A stretch of DNA of 59,377 nucleotides from contig CAKUAQ010000006.1 of assembly GCA_934636435.1 (NCBI GenBank), positions 1-59,377 on the forward strand. The letters run 5' to 3'. Position 1 is the first letter of the stretch. Each line of letters begins with the position of its first letter. Source of the DNA: an uncultured Eubacteriales bacterium. GTDB taxonomy: Bacteria; Bacillota; Clostridia; Oscillospirales; Acutalibacteraceae. Below the pieces are notes generated by a model. The model made no database searches. It saw only the letters and a program-made list of their open reading frames with translations, and had not been told where the DNA came from. The translations under genes and the position numbers were made by a program. This document shows, one piece after another, positions 1 to 9,529 of this stretch.

Positions 1-386
1 CGCATATCCTGTGTGGTGCAGACACTTCCAATACGCGTGGACACGAGCCTGTATTCAGCGCGCAGTTCTGTATGCGCACTGACCAATCCCTGCGCGGGTA
101 AGGTCGAATACATAAAATCGGGACTGCTTGTGCCATGTGTACGATGCGTCTTGGTGCCGGAAAGAGTTGATCATCGGTGTCAAAAAGGACACTGCACGTC
201 GCTCTGCACCCCTACGCCATTTGCCATTTACGCATATAGCGGTTACGCGATCCGTTATCCCCGTTTGGGTGGCAGCTGCCGGTTTCGGCACCGACGCACC
301 ATGATTTTTCATCTATGGCCGGCGGGCTGTATGGCCACATTTGGATGTGCACCATCTGCACATTTCAAGAGCGGCAGTCACTGAAT

Positions 387-401
387 GTGAAAAATGATCA
401 C
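387..401. promoter_or_regulatory. Dyad GTGAA-N5-ATCAC, copy 1
   Basis: The sequence AATGTGAAAAATGATCACG carries a dyad with one mismatch in the right arm. It belongs to a family of four similar sites in the window (also near 1022, 1280 and 57841). It fits TGTNA-N7-TNACA, the TnrA/GlnR consensus, except for the last base. No promoter or gene is recognisable beside it. Confidence 0.3.
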
Positions 402-1014
402 GTTCGGCAATCGCCATTCCTCAGTCGTCTACTCTGAGCGGCACGCGCCGTCTATGCCGCGCCGTATTGTCTGCCCCGATCCAACTATGGTGCACGATAT
501 ATGGGCATATTCTTCACGTGTTTACCAACCGACGGTGCTGGGCGAGCCTATGCGGTAAGTGCGGTATGCGTATGCATATACGGTTGCATCCGACAGAAGG
601 GATAGACAAAAGGGTCGGAGTATATCGCTTCCTGAAACGGAATTTTGCCCATGTTATTTGTCTCATCATGCCCATCGCTTGACCCGTTCGCGGCGCTTTT
701 CGTCCTTTCCGCCAGCCGCAGGCCTGTGTCTCAAAAGAGAAACCAAAGTCGGCAGGTGTGGAGTGGTTTTGTGCGCAAAACCGCGTTCGCCCGTATCAAA
801 CGACGGTACCAATACGACAGTGTTGCCGCATTCCTCGTCTGACCATATGAAAAATTCTTCGCGCACCCGGTCGAAGAGTTTCGGCAAATAGCGCTTCTTA
901 GCGGCGGGATACCGGCGTGCGCCGAGCGGAGGGCAACAAAGCCGATAATAATGCGGTTCAGCCGCGGTTTAGTCGAAAAACCGTTGCACCCCGATGGCGT
1001 TGTTCACCGAAAAT

Positions 1015-1029
1015 GTGAAAAATATTCAC
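1015..1029. promoter_or_regulatory. Dyad GTGAA-N5-TTCAC, copy 2
   Basis: Perfect five-base arms flank the spacer AAATA, in the context AATGTGAAAAATATTCACG. The spacing and flanking bases are the same as in the other copies. No adjacent gene is evident, so an operator role is inferred from the repetition only. Confidence 0.35.
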
Positions 1030-1264
1030 GTCGTTGGTGCAAGATTGAAAATGCTTTGCCCAGAATACATTTCCTTCTGTGATGGGTGAGGGACACATCT
1101 TTCCACGGTGAAGAGGCGCACCTCTTGCAAGGAAGGATACTGTGAGGATGCATATTTTCCCTCTGTGAAGGCCGGAACCTCTTCACAATAAGCGTGCCGG
1201 AAAGCGGTAAGAACGCCTTGTGTATCGTGGACGGCAGACAGGCGGAAGAGAAGAAGCCTGCAAG

Positions 1265-1295
1265 CTTAAAATGTGAATATATTTCACGTTTTAAG
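1265..1295. promoter_or_regulatory. Extended dyad GTGAA-N5-TTCAC, copy 3
   Basis: This is the longest copy. The core GTGAA-TATAT-TTCAC at 1273-1287 is extended by CTTAAAA on the left and TTTTAAG on the right, giving a 31-base palindrome with one mismatched pair, centred at 1280. It looks like a protein-binding site or a cruciform-forming sequence rather than a terminator, since no T-run follows. Confidence 0.4.
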
Positions 1296-2197
1296 CGGTA
1301 AGTCAACGGGGCCGGGTTGCGTGCGGCATCTCCGTTAATCAAAAATTTTGCTGTGTGCCTTATTAAAACGCTTACATGTCCCTGAGGGAGTCCGGAGGGA
1401 AGCCGCAGTTATCCTGCAATACCGAACAAAACCGACCACATTTGTCGGCTATCGGAAACCGACCCTCCAAGGCTGTTGCAGTCGTACCGGAGGTAGATTG
1501 CGGGAATTCTCTGTAACGAAGAATTATTTTGCTTATCGCCCAGTGGGTGTGGGGGGGGACATTTTGTTACCGATGCGTATCTGTGACGGTGAAATCTACG
1601 GCTGTCCGATCCGTTATTACCAGAGAGGGCAAACAGCATTCGACGGATGATCACGATTGTGCGCCGGATATGCACCGAATCGTTTCCGGACAGATGGTCG
1701 CTCTGAAGGGGCATACGTAGCTGCGTCAGCGTAGTGTACGGTCTGACCGGTGCGCGCTATCGCCGGATCTGCTTCGTACATAAGTGGGGAATGTATTCGG
1801 CGTTTTGCGCTGTGCGAGTGCCGACCTGTGTGTGTATGTGGTCGCTGTGGCGGGCGTGCGTCTATTCCGGTATAGCCGCAAGAGCGGGAGAGAGGGATAA
1901 ACTTTTTTCGCACTTTTCACCCCAAGATACCATTGTCGCACCAACGAGATAAAATACAAAACGATTTCGATCTGTCGCTCGATAGAACCGCTGCTCATCC
2001 ACATTTTTCACAGACGGCAGGTGTTGTTTGTCCGTGTCCTCTTGGACTAACGTTGTCCACGGGGAAGTGGTTATCCGGAGCCTTAGCAAAAAACGATTCA
2101 AATTGTAAAAAGTAAAAGATAAATCCGTAAAAACATTGCGCTTTTTATCATGCTTGTTGGCGAAAAATGTCTCTGTTAGCACAGTGCACAAAGTACA

Positions 2198-2226
2198 TTG
2201 CAGATCAGGCTCGCAAATGCTATACT
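2198..2226 (+). promoter_or_regulatory. Sigma-A promoter of the glycan-use operon
   Basis: TTGCAG (2198-2203) and TATACT (2221-2226) are 17 bases apart and sit about 50 bases before the GTG start at 2276. Just downstream, TTGTA-N7-TACAA at 2228-2244 is a small inverted repeat over the likely transcription start and could be an operator. The AraC protein encoded at the far end of the locus is the obvious candidate regulator; this is inference. Confidence 0.65.
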
Positions 2227-2275
2227 TTGTACGATGAATACAAGGCGCTTGTTAACGAATCGGGAGGGTAAATCT

Positions 2276-5200
2276 GTGCGTAAGATCATTTTTGGCTCGG
2301 TGGAACCGCAGAAACGTATCGTTCGTCAGTGCTGTGCGGTTGTGTTGGCGTTGGCGTTGTTGTTGCAGTACATACCTTTTAGCGCCGGAGCTTTCAGTGG
2401 TTTCGGAAAACCGCTGGTGTACAACGGCGATTTTGAGGAGGTCGGCGCCTATGCCGCTCCCGTCGGTTGGAGTTATAAAAAGCCCGGCGGCGACGGGACG
2501 CTCTCGTTAAAGAATGGCGATGGGGCGGATGGCAGCTATGTCCGATTAGAGCCTGCAGACGGTGTGGTGCTGGTGGAAACGGCCGGGGATCGCCTGATTT
2601 CGCTTGAGGGCGGAGCGACCTATACGCTGTCGTTTCGCGCTTACAGCCATGGTCGGCTGCATCTGGAGATGGAGCAATATACCGATGGCGGTGTGCTCTG
2701 CGGTGATGATCTGTCCACAGAAAACGGTACCGTGACCGGGGAGACGGATTGGACAAAGCGCACTCTGGTTTTTCGCGCGGATGATGAGGCGCGTTATCTG
2801 CTGCTGCGGTTTGTGGCGGAGAATGGCGCAGCAGGCGTTGATTCTGTGGTGTTAAAATCAAGCTCTGCCAGGGAGACGGCGGCACGGATGCTGCCTCTGT
2901 ACACCGCGGGTGAGCCGACGAACCGGCTCTCGAACGGCGATTTTTTCGCGTATACGACAGGTGCAGACGGACAAGTGACGGCGCTGAACGATTGGGAGCT
3001 CGGTTCACTGAACGGCTGCGGTGTCGCCATACAGGAGGGAACGGAACACGGCAATGCGCTGCATATTACCGTTCCCGCTGCCATCACCTATAATCCCCGG
3101 CTGCGGCACACTGCCACCAATTTGCAGGCGGGTAAGACCTATGAGTTCTCCTATTGGATCAAAACCACCGCCGCATCCGCTGCGGACGCGCGGGTGTATC
3201 TGGTGCTGCGCAAAAGCGACCTGACCGGCAGTGCCGTCATGCTCACCTCCAACCCGGATACCCGGGTGTCGGTGACGAACGGCGGCTGGAAGCGGATGTA
3301 TTTTGAATACACCGTGCCGGACGGCTACGACCATACGGTGATCGACTTCCAGTTTGAGAAAAAGGGCAAAGAGGTTACCTATTCCTTTGCAGGCTTCACG
3401 GTGACAGAGCCGGAGACGGATACGGCACCGATCCAGAACGGTGATTTCGTCCGCCATGTGATGGATGGTAAAGGAAATATCCTCATACTGAAGAACTGGG
3501 ATGTGACGTCCCTGAACGGCTGTGGACTGGCCCTCGGTAGCGATGAGGCTCATGGGGTGACGCTGGATATGGCGGTTCCCGCCTCCATCGGATATGCGCC
3601 CCGGCTGCGGCACACTGCCACCAATTTACAGGAGGGCAAGACCTACGAGTTCTCCTATTGGGTCAGCACAAATGTAGCGGATGCGGCGCTGGCGGAGATT
3701 TATATGGTGCTGCGTAAGGCGGATCTGACAGGGGAGGCAATCGCCTTCACCTCTGCCGATACCTACGACAGCCGAGTGCGGGCGACCGACGGTCAGTGGA
3801 AGCTGGTCTGCTTCGACTATACCATCCCGGCGGGGTACGGCAACGCCGTGGTGGATTTCCAGATCGGGCGAAAGAACGCCGTCACCTATCGGCTTGCCGC
3901 CGTGTCGGCTCAGGAGATCGACAAGAATTCGGCGCTCATCACCAACGGGGATTTCAGCCGCTATCGGCTGGATGAAAACGGCGCGCTGCTGTCGCTGACC
4001 GATTGGAAAACGGAGTATCTCAGCCCGGCGAAAAGCTATGGGCTGGAGCGGGATGCCGACCGGGGCATGGCGCTTAAGATCGTAAACAACAATAATAAGT
4101 CCTGCAATTTCAGCCATCTGCCCACAGCGATGCGGGAGGGGGAGACTTATAAGATCACCTATTGGGTCAAGACAGACGCCACGGTTTCCGCCGATGCCAA
4201 CACCTATCTGGTGCTGCAGAAGAAAAAATACGCGTCTAACACCGACAACATCATTCTGACCACCTCGGCGGGCAGCGATGTGAACACGGCGGTGTATGCC
4301 ACCAACGGTGAATGGCGCAAGGTCACGGCCTTTGTGCAGATTCCAGCCGGATGGGATCGGGCGGTGCTGATGATCGTGATCGCCAACCGCCCCGATTCGA
4401 GCCGGGAGGAGACGACCTACTGGTATTCCGGATTTGCGGCGGAGCAGAAAGCCGATCCGGGGGATAATCTGGATTTTGAGAGCGACGACGTGGATGCCGA
4501 AAACTGGTCGGCAGCCACCTCCGGTACCGGCGATATCCGTATTGCGGCGGGGGAGAGCTATAATGGGTCGAACGCTCTGTGTGTAGCGAACAAAGGGCAG
4601 CTGGGAATCACGTACGCCGCCTCACGTAAAATCCCGGTGAAGTCCTCTGCCACCTATGAGATCACCTACCGGGCGAAGCTGACCGGCACCTGCGACGCCA
4701 ATGGCTGGATCCAGCCGGTACAGTATAACGCCTCCGGCAAGCCTGCCAACGGCGCCACCTTTGATAAGGATGCTACCGACAACCGGCTGCAGAAGATCTC
4801 CGGTGATATCACCTATCGCTGGGAATGGCGAATGGTGGGGGATACCGACTGGACCCGGGTGAAGCGAGCGTTCACCGTTGCCAACGACGCTGCGTATATC
4901 TATCTGCGGTTTCTGACCGGCGGGGCGGGGACGGAGTTTTATATCGACGATATCACCCTGCGGGAGATCACCCCTACCCAGAATTTCGACTTTGAGGAGA
5001 CGGACGGGGATGGGATGCCCTCCTACTGGTATTTCACCGATGCCCGAGCCACCGAGGCGACGGTGGAGACGGATGCGACCTATTATCATTCCGGCCGCCG
5101 CAGTGTACATATTACCAAAGCATCGCTGACCTCCTATAATGCCTTTGAGACAGCGTACCGGTTTCTTGTGCTGCCGGGGAACACCTATGAGTTTTCCTTC

Positions 5201-8200
5201 TGGATGGCGTCGCGGAATGCCTCGCCCCACCTGAATCTGCGCTTGAATATGGTGTATTATGACGATAACGGCAACCGGGTGTATAAGCCCGACGGTTCCC
5301 ATTCCATCACCTACGGCACCATGACCTATCTGAACAGTGGCTCCTCCATCAGCGAATGGACGCAGGTCATGACCCGCAGTGTGGTGCCGGAGGGGGCGGC
5401 CAGCGCCGTCTTGCAGTTCTATTCTCAGGAGGGAGAATACGAGCTGTGGCTGGATGACATCTTTGTGGATATCGTGGAGAATGAAAAGGATGTCATCGCC
5501 GAGCATAATGATTTCCACGCCGTCGATCAGGACGGCAACATCGCCGGCTGGCAGCTTCGCTCGGTGACGGGCAGCGCGGACCTCCGGGCGGATGAAGGCT
5601 ACGGTACGCTGGTGAACCGCAGCGGCGAAAACTACATGGAGTTCACTACCGCCGCGCTGGAGACCTCCTATCAGTATTATCTGGTGGGGAAGTATAAGAC
5701 CGACACCGATGCGGTGGCAGAAATGCACTTCAGCGATTGGGCAGGCAGACCCGTGGAAACGGATGCCGTGACGGCGGCGCTTCCGGCCAACGGGGATTGG
5801 ACGGTGTTTGAGCTGTCCTTCACCGCCCCCAGCTGCACTACGGCGCAGCTGTGTGTCGGCACCCGAAACCCCGGCACGGTGCAGCTGGACGATATCCTCA
5901 TCTATATGGTGGGCAAGCCGGTCACCGCCGGTGATTGGAAGGGTAACTGGGTGTGGTTTCAGGAGGAAGCCACCACCGATGCACTGTATCAGTCCCGGTA
6001 TTTCCGCTATGAGATCAATCTGGATGCGGAGCCGCAGCTTTGCCCGCTGCAATTCACGGCGGACGACCGCTACACCCTGTATGTCAACGGGACGGAGGTC
6101 GCCTCCAATATGGGCGCCAGCGGCGACACCTGGTCGTCGGTGCAGGTGACGTATCTGGAGTCATATCTGAAAAAGGGTCGGAATGTGCTCTGCTTTGAGG
6201 TGTGGAACAACGCCGCAGAGGCGGCACTGCTGTTCGACGGAAAATGGACGCTGCAAAACGGCAGTCAGGTGATCTGCGCCTCGGATGCCAGCGTGAAAAG
6301 CCGTCGCTCGGTAGCGGGTGTGTCTGACTGGATGATGCCCGACAGCGCCGATACCCGCTGGATCCCCTGCCGGGTCATCGGTAAGCCGCCGGTGGCGCCC
6401 TGGGGTGCGATCTTCTATAATTCCTCCGTCTATTCGGAAACCAGCTTTGAAATTCTCTCCATCGACGGGGACGGCGGGGCGGCCAGGGACGGGGTATTTG
6501 AGTTCTCCATGGATATCCGGCTGAACAATGCTCTTACCTCCAATTTCCCGCTGAATGTGGACATCTGGCAGAAGAACTCGGTCAATAAGGTGTCCTCCTC
6601 CTCGCTGACGCTGGTGACCCGGACGGATATGGCCAAGTGGCCGGTGGATGAACGCTTTACGGTCAAATTCCGGATGGATGTGCCGTTCTATCTGACCACC
6701 GGCAGCTATACCCTCCAGCTGAATGATAAGTATATTTCCATTTCCAATAAAGACATCACCGATGCGAAGTTTGTCAGCTTTACGCTGGAGCAGGAGGTGT
6801 CTGCCGAGGCATCGGTCTCCAGAATCGAGACAGTCAACGGGGCGCCCACTCTGGTGGTGAACGGGGAGCTGACGCCGTTCTATGCCTATTCCCGGCCGGA
6901 CAGCAATTCCCGTACCCGGGATTACGAGCCGTCCATGAAGAAATCCGGGATCCAGCTCTATGTGGTGCGGCAGGGCTGTCTGGGCAAGCCGGACTACGAC
7001 TATTGCTGGTCGGTGGACGGCGTGGTGGACTATGAGGCGTTTGACGATCCCATTTATGAGACCCTGTCCAACAACAACGATGCTTATCTGATCGTGCAGG
7101 TTGGAATGTACGCCCCCGACTGGTGGATCGAGAAGAACCCCGACGAGCGGGTGGTGGTGAGCAACCGGGACGGTTCCTTCTCCACCTATACCGAGGGCGG
7201 CTCGGTGTCGGCGTGCTCAGAGAAATTCACCCGGGAGGCAGGCGAGGTGCTGCGGCAGCTCATGGAGCATATGAAGACCCAAAGCTACTATTCCCGGATC
7301 GTGGGTATCAACCTGTGCAGTGAAAAGAGCTTTGAGAATATGTACTGGGGCGCCAAGACCACGGATTATGCGCCCGATTACAGCAAGCCGGCGATCCAAA
7401 AATTCCGGGCGTGGCTGCGGGAGCACTACGGCACGGTGGAGGCGCTGCGGGCAGCGTGGAACGATACCGCGGTCACCTTTGATACCGCCCAGCCGCCCAC
7501 CTTTGCGGAGTGCGGACAGATGGGGGCGGCCGGCGGATTTGTGGATGTGGAGACTCAGAGGCGGGTGCTGGACCACAATCTGTTCCTCAACGATGTGGTC
7601 ACAGAGCGGCTGCTGTATTGGGGCGATATCATCAACGAGGTACACAACAATAACCTTGTTCTGGGCTGCTTCAACGGCTATCTGTTCTCAGCGGGCAGCT
7701 ATATGGACATCGGGGCACAGCACACCTCCTTCTATAAGCTGCTGCAATCGGACACCTTCAGCTTTTTTGTATCCCCTGCCAACTATTCCGAGCGGCTGCT
7801 GGGCACGGCGGACACCTATATGGGCTGTCAGGATGCGGTGCAGGCATACGGCAAGCTGGTGGTGATCGAGGAGGATCACCGCACCTGTCTGGTGATGCAC
7901 TATGCGGGCACCAGTTGGGACGCCAAGACCGACGAGGGCGTGGGCGGCACCCATACCATGCAGGAGACGCTGCTGCAAATGAAAAAGAACGTGGCCAATG
8001 CCATGGTGAGCGGCAACGGCATCTGGTTCTTTGATATGCATGGCGGCTGGTTCGACGACGACCAGTTTTACAGTCTCTCCCGGGTGTGCGCCGACGAATA
8101 TCTGGTGTCCCAGTATAAGGATAAAACGCTGGACGGCAGCGATATCGCCTATTATATCGATGATGAATACCTGTCTTATTTCCTGGCAATATCCGACGGT

Positions 8201-9529
8201 CAGGTGTATCCCTCTAATTTCATTACCTATTCCGGCTTCCGGCTGCAGCGCAAGCAGCTCAACCGCATCGGCCAGTCCTACGACGTGTATCTCATGTCCA
8301 ATCTGGCGGCGGGCAAGGTCAAGGGGCACAAGATCAACATTATTTTCTGCTCCTATCAGATGACGCAGGCGGAGCGGGACGGCATCCGGCAGCAGCTGCA
8401 AAAGGATGGACAGATCGTGGTGTTCCTCTATGCCAACGGCGTGTCCGACGGCAAAACGAACGATATCCGTCTCATGGAGGAGATCACCGGCATCCCGCTG
8501 TGCTATGAGGTGGGCTGGGGCAATCTCAATGTGGAGATCACTGCCGAAAGCACCATCACCGCCGGACTGGTGGGTAAGCAGTACGGACCCCAGGGGGCAG
8601 CCGGCTCCTTTAATCAGCAGAATCCTCTGATTTACGCCGATACCGACCGGGATTCCTCGCTGACGATGCTGGGCACTCTGGTGGGCACCGATAAGCCCGG
8701 GCTGGTGGTCAAGGATATGGGCGACTGGACCAGTATCTATTCCGCCAGCGCCAATCTGCCCTATCAATTGCTGCGCAACCTCATCGGGCTGCAGGGCGGC
8801 ACCTTCTATTCAGATAACCCCAACGATATCATTTGGAATAACGGCTCCTATGTGGCACTCCATTCCACCACGGCGGGGACAAAGACCCTCCATCTGGACA
8901 GGAGCTACGCCGTATACGATGTGTTCGCCGGGGAGTTCCTCTCCATGGATACCGATACCGTCACCTATGAGAACCGGTCGGGGGATACCCGCCTGTTCCG
9001 GCTGCAGCAGCCTCAGCGGTACGAGGTCACATCGGCGGTACGGGGCGGTCACGGCTGCATTTCTACCGTCGGGATCACCCCGGTGGCACGGGGCGGGAGC
9101 TTCCAGCTGAAGATCACCCCGGATGAGGGCTACACCGTCCATAAGATCCTGCTCAATGGAGCGGAGCAGCCCATTACCGATACGGTGAGCCTCACGGATA
9201 TTCAGCAAAACCATTTGATCCGGGTCAGCTTTAAGAAGCTGAGCGCAAAAGAAAACGAGGACCCCGTCACACCGGTGGAGCCAACGCCCACGCCGGACAA
9301 GACAATCGATGGGAATGATACGTCGAACCCCGGAACGGATGAACCCGCCCCCGACGGAAACGGCACCCATACGGAAACGGTGAAGCGGGTGGAGACCCGC
9401 ACGGTGAATGTGCTGGGCGCTTTTGAACTGCCCCTGTGGGCGATGCTGACGGCGCTGGCGGTGATAGCGGCGGGTGTTGCCCTGTGGATCGTGCTGGCGA
9501 AAAAGCACCAAAGGAGGAAGAAGCAATGA
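2276..9529 (+). CDS. Giant cell-anchored multimodular glycoside hydrolase (GH42/clan GH-A-like)
   Basis: A predicted 2417-residue secreted enzyme tethered to the cell membrane. The GTG start at 2276 is chosen because GGGAGGG lies seven bases upstream and a signal peptide follows (residues about 15-40). At least seven jelly-roll, CBM-like modules follow, most opening with an N-G-D-F or D-F-E signature (about 50-1215). Then come a sugar-binding beta-domain (about 1220-1340), a TIM-barrel resembling GH42 (about 1515-1945) and a GATase-like domain (about 1955-2080), as in GH42 enzymes. A small repeat domain, a Pro/Thr-rich linker (about 2322-2365), one membrane helix (about 2381-2407) and a basic tail end the protein. 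Glu1683 and Glu1865/1866 are plausible catalytic acids. Modules 2 and 3 are recent duplicates. The stop overlaps the next gene's start. The substrate is unknown; a beta-galactoside or related host or plant glycan is a guess. Confidence 0.8.
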   Translation: MRKIIFGSVEPQKRIVRQCCAVVLALALLLQYIPFSAGAFSGFGKPLVYNGDFEEVGAYAAPVGWSYKKPGGDGTLSLKNGDGADGSYVRLEPADGVVLVETAGDRLISLEGGATYTLSFRAYSHGRLHLEMEQYTDGGVLCGDDLSTENGTVTGETDWTKRTLVFRADDEARYLLLRFVAENGAAGVDSVVLKSSSARETAARMLPLYTAGEPTNRLSNGDFFAYTTGADGQVTALNDWELGSLNGCGVAIQEGTEHGNALHITVPAAITYNPRLRHTATNLQAGKTYEFSYWIKTTAASAADARVYLVLRKSDLTGSAVMLTSNPDTRVSVTNGGWKRMYFEYTVPDGYDHTVIDFQFEKKGKEVTYSFAGFTVTEPETDTAPIQNGDFVRHVMDGKGNILILKNWDVTSLNGCGLALGSDEAHGVTLDMAVPASIGYAPRLRHTATNLQEGKTYEFSYWVSTNVADAALAEIYMVLRKADLTGEAIAFTSADTYDSRVRATDGQWKLVCFDYTIPAGYGNAVVDFQIGRKNAVTYRLAAVSAQEIDKNSALITNGDFSRYRLDENGALLSLTDWKTEYLSPAKSYGLERDADRGMALKIVNNNNKSCNFSHLPTAMREGETYKITYWVKTDATVSADANTYLVLQKKKYASNTDNIILTTSAGSDVNTAVYATNGEWRKVTAFVQIPAGWDRAVLMIVIANRPDSSREETTYWYSGFAAEQKADPGDNLDFESDDVDAENWSAATSGTGDIRIAAGESYNGSNALCVANKGQLGITYAASRKIPVKSSATYEITYRAKLTGTCDANGWIQPVQYNASGKPANGATFDKDATDNRLQKISGDITYRWEWRMVGDTDWTRVKRAFTVANDAAYIYLRFLTGGAGTEFYIDDITLREITPTQNFDFEETDGDGMPSYWYFTDARATEATVETDATYYHSGRRSVHITKASLTSYNAFETAYRFLVLPGNTYEFSFWMASRNASPHLNLRLNMVYYDDNGNRVYKPDGSHSITYGTMTYLNSGSSISEWTQVMTRSVVPEGAASAVLQFYSQEGEYELWLDDIFVDIVENEKDVIAEHNDFHAVDQDGNIAGWQLRSVTGSADLRADEGYGTLVNRSGENYMEFTTAALETSYQYYLVGKYKTDTDAVAEMHFSDWAGRPVETDAVTAALPANGDWTVFELSFTAPSCTTAQLCVGTRNPGTVQLDDILIYMVGKPVTAGDWKGNWVWFQEEATTDALYQSRYFRYEINLDAEPQLCPLQFTADDRYTLYVNGTEVASNMGASGDTWSSVQVTYLESYLKKGRNVLCFEVWNNAAEAALLFDGKWTLQNGSQVICASDASVKSRRSVAGVSDWMMPDSADTRWIPCRVIGKPPVAPWGAIFYNSSVYSETSFEILSIDGDGGAARDGVFEFSMDIRLNNALTSNFPLNVDIWQKNSVNKVSSSSLTLVTRTDMAKWPVDERFTVKFRMDVPFYLTTGSYTLQLNDKYISISNKDITDAKFVSFTLEQEVSAEASVSRIETVNGAPTLVVNGELTPFYAYSRPDSNSRTRDYEPSMKKSGIQLYVVRQGCLGKPDYDYCWSVDGVVDYEAFDDPIYETLSNNNDAYLIVQVGMYAPDWWIEKNPDERVVVSNRDGSFSTYTEGGSVSACSEKFTREAGEVLRQLMEHMKTQSYYSRIVGINLCSEKSFENMYWGAKTTDYAPDYSKPAIQKFRAWLREHYGTVEALRAAWNDTAVTFDTAQPPTFAECGQMGAAGGFVDVETQRRVLDHNLFLNDVVTERLLYWGDIINEVHNNNLVLGCFNGYLFSAGSYMDIGAQHTSFYKLLQSDTFSFFVSPANYSERLLGTADTYMGCQDAVQAYGKLVVIEEDHRTCLVMHYAGTSWDAKTDEGVGGTHTMQETLLQMKKNVANAMVSGNGIWFFDMHGGWFDDDQFYSLSRVCADEYLVSQYKDKTLDGSDIAYYIDDEYLSYFLAISDGQVYPSNFITYSGFRLQRKQLNRIGQSYDVYLMSNLAAGKVKGHKINIIFCSYQMTQAERDGIRQQLQKDGQIVVFLYANGVSDGKTNDIRLMEEITGIPLCYEVGWGNLNVEITAESTITAGLVGKQYGPQGAAGSFNQQNPLIYADTDRDSSLTMLGTLVGTDKPGLVVKDMGDWTSIYSASANLPYQLLRNLIGLQGGTFYSDNPNDIIWNNGSYVALHSTTAGTKTLHLDRSYAVYDVFAGEFLSMDTDTVTYENRSGDTRLFRLQQPQRYEVTSAVRGGHGCISTVGITPVARGGSFQLKITPDEGYTVHKILLNGAEQPITDTVSLTDIQQNHLIRVSFKKLSAKENEDPVTPVEPTPTPDKTIDGNDTSNPGTDEPAPDGNGTHTETVKRVETRTVNVLGAFELPLWAMLTALAVIAAGVALWIVLAKKHQRRKKQ

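Larger units (their letters stand above)
1..2197. other. Gene-free region upstream of the glycan locus
   Basis: I see no supportable gene here. The open frames are short (about 110 codons at most), lie on both strands over one another, lack convincing ribosome-binding sites and resemble no family I know. The strong GC bias of third codon positions seen in the genes to the right is absent. The stretch holds three related dyads (listed separately), a looser TGTGAAG-N10-CTTCACA inverted repeat at 1164-1187, and a run of eight G at 1551-1558. The promoter of the first gene begins immediately after it. It could be a long regulatory region, decayed DNA or something unrecognised. Confidence 0.6.

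Noticed and set aside
1548..1558. G-run as a phase-variation tract
   Set aside because: Eight G in DNA without a supported gene gives no frame to switch.
1995..2085. DnaA-box-like sequences suggesting a replication origin
   Set aside because: The boxes each deviate from TTATCCACA by one or more bases, no AT-rich unwinding region follows, and no dnaA or dnaN is near.
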